Source: Siphonodentalium dalli
Taxonomy: Eukaryota; Mollusca; Scaphopoda; Gadilida; Siphonodentaliidae
Direction: 5' to 3'
Length of the DNA: 64,000 nt
Assembly (NCBI GenBank): GCA_032622095.1
Contig: CP136067.1
Span: forward strand, 40,157,549-40,221,548
Of this stretch, positions 56,406-64,000 are shown in pieces (the stretch's first letter is position 1; every line of letters begins with the position of its first letter). The position numbers and the translations under genes were made by a program. The notes beneath the pieces are model-generated. The model was not told where the DNA came from. It did not search any database and saw only the letters and a program-made list of their open reading frames with translations.

Positions 56406-58910
56406 ATACTGCTCTGTAAATTCTGGGTTAAAATGGGGGGGGGGGGTGACTCTTTGTACCTGCATTAATGTTTTTGGCGCTGTAATGGATATATGCAAAG
56501 AAATCCCAATTGAAAGTTATCACATGAGCTCGCCCTCAAATTATCCGAGCAATCTCAACAAACTGGTATTGTCTGTCTTAATGTTCCAATGCCTGTATTC
56601 AAGGCATGAGAGCACCATATCGGATTGTTAAAATTTGAACTGAGGCCATGCATAGTCGAGGAACAAATATCCTTATCCTGACTCGATTCGGCGTTGACCG
56701 ATTAGGCTAAATCACTTTATAACATGGAATTCAGCATGTATGAGTTAGTTGATTGCCATGTGTATTAATATAGCTCTTCCAAAATGTGGAGCCAGAAAGC
56801 CGTTCGGGTTCTGCTGCACGAGATCAAATTGGGCGTCAGTGTGTGGGGCATTAAACACTCATGTATCACAATCGTCCTAAAATAGCTTCAAAAGTCTACA
56901 CATTTATTTTTATTTTGGATGACCCTGTTTCCAAGAAATGACGAGAAACAAATCAAGTATAAAATCGACAGACTCAAATCCACTTTTCGAAATGAACTAA
57001 AACTCGTGAAAAACAGCAACATGTATCAGACAGGATTTATTCATTTATTCATTTATGACTGGCCTGAAATCTCTTGATAACAGTTAGTTTGATTTTGGCT
57101 TATAACTACTCACCGGTCTCGCCTGTTGAAATGGAACGATCGCGCGCAGGCGATTAATGCTATCAATGATTGGTGTGACCATGTAAAATAAATGTATTTT
57201 ACATACAGACATTACATGCATGTGTGTATCCACCCTAAGGGGGCGTGTGTGGTTGTTCAGGTGCTGCTGATTAGGTGTGATGAGCATGCAATAAGCGGGG
57301 ATTATATACGAATCCATTGTCCGCTGAAGTCAGTAATCCGATCGCCATGGCAGGCGTTGTCTAGGAGCGCTCAAGCCGGGACGTCTTATCCCACCGGCGG
57401 TCGGAGCTCGGAATATATGTGTATTCCTTCTCCTTCTACCATCGTTTTTATATAATATCTATTCTCAATATCCTGTCATGTTCCATTAAGTAAGAGAAAT
57501 AAAGCATTATTATCACCTGGATCCGAATTGGCGTGTTACAATTAATACACACATAACAGTATGAAACTACGAAAAAGAAACGAACCAAATGCGATTTACT
57601 TATAGAAATGAACATCACAAATGATAGAGTAGAACGAATTTAGAGAAAAAATGAAATAAGAGTCAAAAAAGTATTACTCCGAAACATGTCATTCCTAGAC
57701 CACCCCTGGTTAAGTGGTCCTGCTAATATTCTATGATGCTGGTGGATCCTGCTGAATTTCTACGATGTTGTTAATTTCTCCTGTTAACTTTAGGACAAAC
57801 TGATGCGATTGAGAAAAAGTACCGTTATTTGTTCTAAACTTGTAATTTTCGCGATGTTTGGACAATCTGTACATATGTAGGAAATACCATTATGTGTATC
57901 AAACATCAAAAACTTATATATTGCGAACCATTTTAATACTGGTTGTACTAGTTGTTGCAAATAGATTATGATCAAGATGGCTATAAACGTCGTTTTACAA
58001 ACATCCGCGCAGCCATTATTCATATATTTTTCTGGAATCTTTCATACACACGCTGGCTTTTTCTCAAATTGCTCCGGTTAGCCAATTACCGCAAAAATGA
58101 CAACTTTAGAAAAAATAACGCTACTTTTTCGTAACGGCATCAGTTTGCCCTACCAGCATCATAGCAATTCAGCAAGGACCAGCAGCATCATAGCAAATTA
58201 ACAGGACCGCTTGACCGGTGTTGATAAATATCTCTACCATCTCCAAACAATAAACGCTCCTTACTTGTGGCGTCTATTTTGCAACGCTCTTTAAGTTTGA
58301 ACACATGTGCATTGAAAACCAACGGCAAGCATCGTCGCATTCTAATCCGCGCAAGCATTTTTCTGGTGATTAAAATGTGTGTAGGCGTAACACTGATGGC
58401 CTTGAGTGTCAACAACAATGGCAGTATATATATATAACATTTAAAGCTAGTAAACACTATACTTATAAGTTTTATGACCCATGTAATGACATATTTACAA
58501 ATAAATGTCAGACAATACTACGGACGACATTGAAGTGTAAACAGTCAGGTAGTGTACAAAATACCATTCGAGCAATATAATACGTGAAGATGTGTTTCTT
58601 TGAAATAACCAGCGCGTGGGTGCTGAAGTGCCCTCATTTTGAAATAAAAAATACAGATGTCACACACTTGGATGCACGCTGCGAACGCGGGGTCATGTTA
58701 ATGAGATGTAACGCGTCTATTAATTACAGCAGTCCTGTTTTAATGACGAGAGTTAATCGGCGATTGAACCAATTTATATATTTTTGTTGATAATACTTGT
58801 AATATGGGTGCGTCCACTTCGTCACGATATTAAGAATTTGTTTTACCTTTTTAACGCCATGATTGTTTGGTAAAGACTGTAAATATTGTTTGGATGCGCC
58901 TTATATGCAC
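56406..58910. other. Gap without a recognised gene; MITE fragment at 57178-57240
   Basis: A G-run lies near 56437-56447. The segment 57178-57240 (ACCATGTAAAATAAATG, ACATGCATGTGTGTATCCAC) matches an arm of the 51.7-52.4-kb palindrome. The remaining frames carry no motif. Confidence 0.45.
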
Positions 58911-59122
58911 CGATGTACGTTACCTATATACACTCGATATGTACGTTACCTATATACACTCGACATGTACGTTACCTATATACAATCGATATGTACGTTA
59001 CCTATATACACTCGATATGTACGTTACCTATATGTACTCGATATGTACGTTACCTATATACACTTGATATGTACGTTACCTATATATACTCGATATGTAC
59101 GTTACCTATATACACTCGATAT
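58911..59122 (+). repeat. 26-bp minisatellite, about 8 units
   Basis: The unit reads ATGTACGTTACC TATATACACTCGAT, with variants TGTACT, ACTTGAT and ACAATCGAT. All three plus-strand frames stay open through the array. There is no evidence for a protein. Confidence 0.9.
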
Positions 59123-59244
59123 GTTTGTGTCAAATTTGTAAATATACCACGTTCATTGCTTCTAATAACGAATTAAAAAAAGGTAACATATATTATCAAA
59201 ACCTTTTCACGATGTGAGCAGCGCTGGTGCAGCGTTAAATATCC

Positions 59245-59412
59245 TGTGTCAGTGCATTCTCTTATATAGTGCGAGTCTACCATCGTGCGCCTCGCATATA
59301 TAAGAGAATACCATGGGTTACAAGGTAAGTTGTTATTGTTATTATTGCATTCTCTTACATAACCCTATGGGAGACTAGCATATATACATGTAAGAGAATG
59401 CACTGGCACAGG
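59245..59412. repeat. Degraded nested-hairpin MITE relative
   Basis: TGCATTCTCTTATATAG, GCCTCGCATATATAAGAG and a second hairpin with GTAAGAGAATGCACTGGCAC resemble the paired hairpins at 27905 and 28183, with mutations. A single half-hairpin copy lies at 60241-60300 and another fragment near 60995-61030. Confidence 0.65.
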
Positions 59413-59510
59413 ACCGTTAGTGCTGCCCCAGCGAAGTCCACGTCACGGAATAGTTAAATATTGTAAAATTGACTTTGAATATATACGGCCCGATTTGAAA
59501 TCAAATTAAT

Positions 59511-59862
59511 TAAAGGTACTTAATCCGATTCGATGGTCCCAATATATAATCAGATTCCAACAACAACATTTTTAGAAATGCCGCTTCAGTTATCAGAATC
59601 GATTAGTTGCCCAAAAATAATGCTAACCACTGTCAACTATAGTATAAAATTGCCCGAAACGTGTTATTTACAACATGTTGTTCGACGAAATTTGGCCTTA
59701 TTATCAATAGAAAGTCTCATGATTTTAGAGTTATCCATCTTCATCCGGAATTTGGTCCGAGACCGTCGTCTCATCGACTGTTCACTGGGCCACTTTAATT
59801 CTCGATGGTGAAAAATAATAGATTTCAAATATCGATATCTAATAACTCTGAGCTTTGATACG
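59511..59862 (+). repeat. Dispersed repeat family, copy 2
   Basis: Related to 34783-35148; see that entry for shared blocks. Confidence 0.65.
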
Positions 59863-59929
59863 CTCTTTAAAACACTTCTTCAAATATTTCCGTTATTTAG
59901 TTAATACAAATATTTTCTTATTTTAGGAT

Positions 59930-60004
59930 CACATATCAAAATGAGAGGATACGGTGATCCCCATTTCATGGGATCACCACATCCTCTCATTTTGATATAT
60001 GATC
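59930..60004. repeat. Hairpin with GGATCACATAT ends
   Basis: GATCACATATCAAAATGAGA pairs with TCTCATTTTGATATATGATC; inside, GGTGATCCC pairs with GGGATCACC. GAGGATCACATA recurs twice more within the next 90 bases. Confidence 0.75.
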
Positions 60005-60302
60005 CTGCCTTCATTGAGCCACGAGTGACTCCTGAGACGAGGATCACATATTGTATGACACCCTATCATACGGAGGATCACATAGTGTTTGGTATCTACA
60101 CCCGCGCGCATGGCCTGTGTTGCTTTTGGGAAATGAAAGCATGGATGCTCTTGATCAGAGACGATAAGTGGAATGCCTCTCGTCAGACTAAAAATCAAAA
60201 CGTGTTAACCCTGTCATGACGGGAGCAACTTAAAGATCCTGAGCCAGTGCATTCTCTTATATAGATATACGAGTCTCCCATAGGGAGCCTCGCATATATA
60301 GA

Positions 60303-60447
60303 TGATATGAAATGAGTGTTTCTCTCATATGATATTTATGAAACGAGTCTAAGAATTTTCAGTTTTCTCGAGCCTCCGGCTCGAGAAAACTGAAAATTCG
60401 TGACGAGTTTCATAAATATAATATGAGAGAAACACGAATTACATATT
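60303..60447. repeat. Long hairpin, arms about 65 bp
   Basis: The core is TTTTCTCGAGCCTCCGGCTC with GAGAAAAC completing the stem, a nearly loop-free palindrome. Outer pairing of TTTCTCTCATAT and ATATGAGAGAAAC extends the stem with a few mismatches. Confidence 0.8.
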
Positions 60448-61247
60448 CTATTTATCATATGACACCAATAAATTGATTATGATGTCCAAAAGGCACACAA
60501 ATCACTAAATAGCTATATGACATCGGCAGCAAAAGGTTAATGTGACGTCACTTCATTGCACCGGAAGCCCAATTACACCTGGTGAACTAGCAGAAATAAT
60601 ATGCACGCGAAGATATAGTGCGCTATTCTGATCTCAGTTTGTGACATTATATCGTATGTTTATTAGATAAATACGAATTACATATTCTATTTATCGTATA
60701 ACAATGTCCAAAACTATATATTTCAAGATTATAATTGCGAGAATTTCGGCATCGCGTTGATTGACGCGCACGAATTTGACCTGCATTTAGTTAGAGATGC
60801 AGCTCGGCCCAGGCTGCCATTCAGCCAATCAGAACACACTTTTTGTCAACAAACCAATCAAATTATCGGAAGGTGATATGAACTAGTAGTTCATATGAAA
60901 TTGATTTATGACATACTTTCCAACGAAAATAATGATTGAGTCATATGATAAACAAGAGTATGCACTGGCTTATAAGGTCAAGAAAAAATATTGTTAGACC
61001 AATGTATTCTCTCATATATGTGAGACTCGTTCTAATGGTGGAAGGGTTAAAGTCACATGAATGGCGGTTGAATTTTTACCGACATCGAAATAGGTCCTTA
61101 AATAAATGAAATACCTTTCTAAATTTACTATATGTTCCAAAAAAAGATGCACTTATAAGTCATTAACAATTCTACTTCTACTTCCACGGCTCAAATTCAT
61201 TCATTTATTGCATGATTATATTCTGCTGTGTATAAAAGGAGATGGTC

Positions 61248-61535
61248 CTATAAATGGCCGGATTTACTGTATAGTCCCCCTTTAAAAATAAGATTATTTG
61301 TTGCACCACAATCTAAATTGTTTTCACGAGGTAAGGTTTTAATGTTTATTTCCACGTTCGTGTCATTTAGTGAACTATACATATCTGGCCGTTGACTATT
61401 AAATAGTGCACATTGCATGAAATAGTGTTCTGTATCTGTATAGCCACACCTACACCTCGTGTATACGTGGTATCGCCAAACCCGAAGGTATCGCCAAACC
61501 AGACCATGCGGTTTTGATAAATGAACATATTTATA
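61248..61535 (-). pseudogene. LINE ORF2 C-terminal fragment with Cys/His motif
   Basis: The minus-strand frame, from about 61475 to a stop at 61248-61250, contains YHVYTRCRCGYTDTEHYFMQ followed by CALFNSQR. The Cys-X-Cys...His...Cys cluster is typical of the C-terminal end of LINE ORF2 proteins. An 18-bp tandem duplication (TTTGGCGATACC units near 61465-61500) disturbs the frame upstream. The fragment is short and isolated. Confidence 0.6.
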
Positions 61536-64000
61536 TATCTATGTATCTCCCAGTCGAATGGTGATATCCACTATTCAAAACATAATTTCGTAAAGCGGAA
61601 TGTTCCCTCAGTGGGATAGCGACCGTAACTTGCGCTCATCCCGCTAAATATAATGGAAATTCCGACTCATTCCCGATTTTATCATAAACCGTAGACACTT
61701 TTTGACGTTAGGTAGTTCGTGTACCATGCATAATGGCTGAGAATAAAGCATTACTTACTTAATTATCGGCCATTGACGGTGGATAAATCGTGTGTCAATA
61801 GAAACATATATGTTTAATTAGTCAAAGAATTATCTAGCCTACAGAGCGTTTGCAAAAATACTATCCGCGACCAAGCGTGGATACCCACCATAATTTCGGG
61901 TGCCAAAGCCGCGATTCGATCCTGCGATGAGATGTCACCAAACCAGATTTAGGATGTCAAAGATGCGGATGATATACTTCGAATTTAGACCGTTTCTGCT
62001 TGAAAATATCCCCATTATCATTCGGACAGCCGGCACATGGACAATCTTTAGGGTGAGGATGCATGTGCAAGGGCGAAAACGTGTCTGTTTGTTTGTGTTT
62101 TATGTGCTAATGTCATATTAATAGTATATGGGCTATTCTGTGTTATTCGATATTATAAGCCCGGAACTGTACAACGAATGGAAACATTAAATCAGTTTAA
62201 ATCATGAATTAGCAGGGACGTGGCTAGAGGGTCCCTGTAAATTTTTTAGAACCGAGCAAGCCGAAAACTAAATCTGCTAACAATATGATTTGAAATCATC
62301 GTGACCATGAACATCCATACTAATTTTGGTTAGAAACTCTGAAATGCATGCTCAGACGGAGTCCGCTGATAAGTGAGATAAGATAAGTTACATTTCGGTT
62401 AAACATACATACCAATTACAGTATATACAACCTATATGATAACAGGGTAAATGTTTATGTAAATATTATGCCCACTTCATGTGGTCCCAGAGCTAAATTA
62501 GAAAAAAAGTTATAAACTATAATGTAATTTACAAGTGTACATAACAATCATGACATTATAAACGTGTTTCACAGTGAAGTGTATATTACCAATAGCAGTA
62601 AGTATGTTGTATATATAGTATGTATATACCCTTAGGGTAAATCGATAACGAATTGACGATTCTGGCTTCCTACATGTAAATGTTAATTGCTTTGTGTCAT
62701 TATTTTCAATTGGCAAGCGCATTGTGTATACATTACCCCACTCATATCCGAATGCCACTCCGCCCCCATGCACCAAAACCCCACCAACCAACGCGTAATT
62801 GTGAACGAATACCCCAGTATAACGCCCCAACCAACATACACGTGCGTCCATACAGCGAAATACACGAGGGTGAAGCCACGTGCACACCCCATATACCCCA
62901 CCACAACAAACCAAACCCACAACACACACCCACACCCATGTGCATGTGTACACGATGATTTCTGATCTATATTGTTTGCATGTGCCACGAATATATATGT
63001 ATGTACATGTATGCCTTGTGCATTAATATTTATACTGTGTCATACCGAACACATCCGGCGATTGTATAATACATAATGAATCTGATATTGTTTATTACGC
63101 GCGCCGCGTGTATACTGGTGTCCAAATTCATGTTTCGGCTGGCCGATTCTGGTAAAAGGTGTAATTGGGAATTTCAATTTCGTTTATTGTCCTTTACATG
63201 TCAATAATGTTGATTTTTGATTTGTGACAAGCTATGTCAATTACAAATAAAAGAAATGAAAAAGATAATTTGTAAGTCTTATATTTCAACTTTTATAGAC
63301 ATTTTTCGTTCTGCAGCCCACTGGGGGTTGTGGTCGGAGACGGCCGAGTCGGTCGCCTGTTCGTTAATTAGTTGCTGGTTTTTATTGTTATTTTAACGGA
63401 ATTCTGAGTTGGTCATTCGCAAAACCATTATATTTTATATTCTATAATTACAATCATGGGTATATAATATATGATCTTGAGCGCGTTACCATTTCTGACA
63501 TTGGTTTTTCTTGTACGTATTACTGTAGCTTGGTAATCCCATGCTGGCTACATGTGTTACATAGGCATAATAAAGAGGTGACAGGCCCATCGACATCCAG
63601 ATGAGAAGGCACACAAGTGTACCACACATACTATACATTGTGATCATATGTATACGGATGTCTAGGGTTAAAATAGAATCGTCACAATATTATCTGATGA
63701 CTATTGGAAAAGCCAGACATTGTATAATTTGTAGCTGTACGATATCTGTATACTCGATAAGATGAGTCGGTTTCATTGTCGTGTAACAGTCTACTCGAGT
63801 TGGAACGAGTCATAAAGTCTGTAAAAGAACATGATACTTCATAGCGTTTCGTCCTGCATGTGTGGTCTATATAAAAAACCCAAGTATGTTAATACTAAAC
63901 GAATATCCGGTTAGCTGCATGCATACGAATGACAGCATTCACGTGCGTGCGATCAAGGCATCACGTTATCATTCATTCACCTTTTTGAAATCGCAAATTT
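61536..64000. other. Gap without a recognised gene
   Basis: The stretch 62745-62945 is very pyrimidine/A-rich on the plus strand (repeated CCCCA, ACACCC and CCAAC), giving long open frames on both strands by composition alone. The 47-bp repeat shared with 42492 lies at 63469-63516. No gene is supported. Confidence 0.45.

Noticed and set aside
58863-59176. Tyr/Thr/Ile-rich repeat proteins in three frames
   Set aside because: All three frames are open because of the 26-bp minisatellite. There is no start or domain support.
61900-61930. tRNA B-box-like GATTCGATCCTGC
   Set aside because: No matching A box, acceptor stem or cloverleaf can be formed around it.
62510-62965. Overlapping frames of 92-147 residues on both strands
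   Set aside because: They arise from a strand-biased C/A-rich stretch. Residue content (Trp/Val/Gly or His/Pro/Thr) mirrors composition, not a protein family.
63325-63365. tRNA-Ser/Leu-like GACGGCCGAGTCGGTCGCC
   Set aside because: It resembles an A box only. No T arm or acceptor pairing follows, so it is neither a tRNA nor a supported SINE.

Overview
This 64-kb window looks like AT-rich, gene-poor nuclear DNA from an invertebrate animal. The grounds are several APE-type non-LTR retrotransposons (LINEs), MITE-like foldback elements, a Helitron-like element with internal tandem repeats, minisatellites, and a zinc-finger exon that ends at a GT splice donor. I cannot name the species. I see no rRNA gene, no convincing tRNA gene, no CRISPR array and no prokaryotic operon.

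Layout. 0-0.8 kb: LINE endonuclease fragment. 2.9-18.5 kb: a nested stack of mobile elements. Two copies of a ~5-kb palindromic (foldback) element lie at 2931-7890 and 8660-15698. Copy B sits inside a Helitron-like element (about 7910-18504) that carries ~135/287-bp tandem repeats, and copy B is itself split by a 5'-truncated LINE (11169-13144). 19-23 kb: a TIR element, a 31-bp minisatellite of 33 units and a foldback hairpin. 23.3-25.3 kb: an uninterrupted LINE reverse transcriptase. 25.86-26.17 kb: C2H2 zinc-finger exon. 27-30.4 kb: a MITE family with hairpins nested inside an outer palindrome. 36.3-37.2 kb: the best host gene, a 308-residue Ala/Gly-rich protein; a decayed relative lies at 50.7 kb. 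43.9-48.2 kb: two copies of a ~1.39-kb segment in circularly permuted order. 48.4-49.8 and 53.0-55.8 kb: two relatives of one LINE family, the second between 572-bp direct repeats. 51.7-52.4 kb: large palindrome. 57-64 kb: minisatellite, hairpins, dispersed repeats and a LINE C-terminal fragment.

How the parts relate. Most of the window records transposition. Paired copies allow several events to be read directly: an empty versus filled LINE site, 3-bp target duplications around the foldback element, a microhomology deletion, a probable re-inserted DNA circle, and an unusually long LINE target duplication. The least familiar object is the 5-kb foldback element. Its ends are long terminal repeats made of ~172-bp subrepeats carrying AAGATGGCGGCC-type motifs. 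Its core holds two diverged, divergently oriented copies of a gene I do not recognise.

All calls come from reading the sequence. No database or profile search was run, so family names rest on visible motifs.
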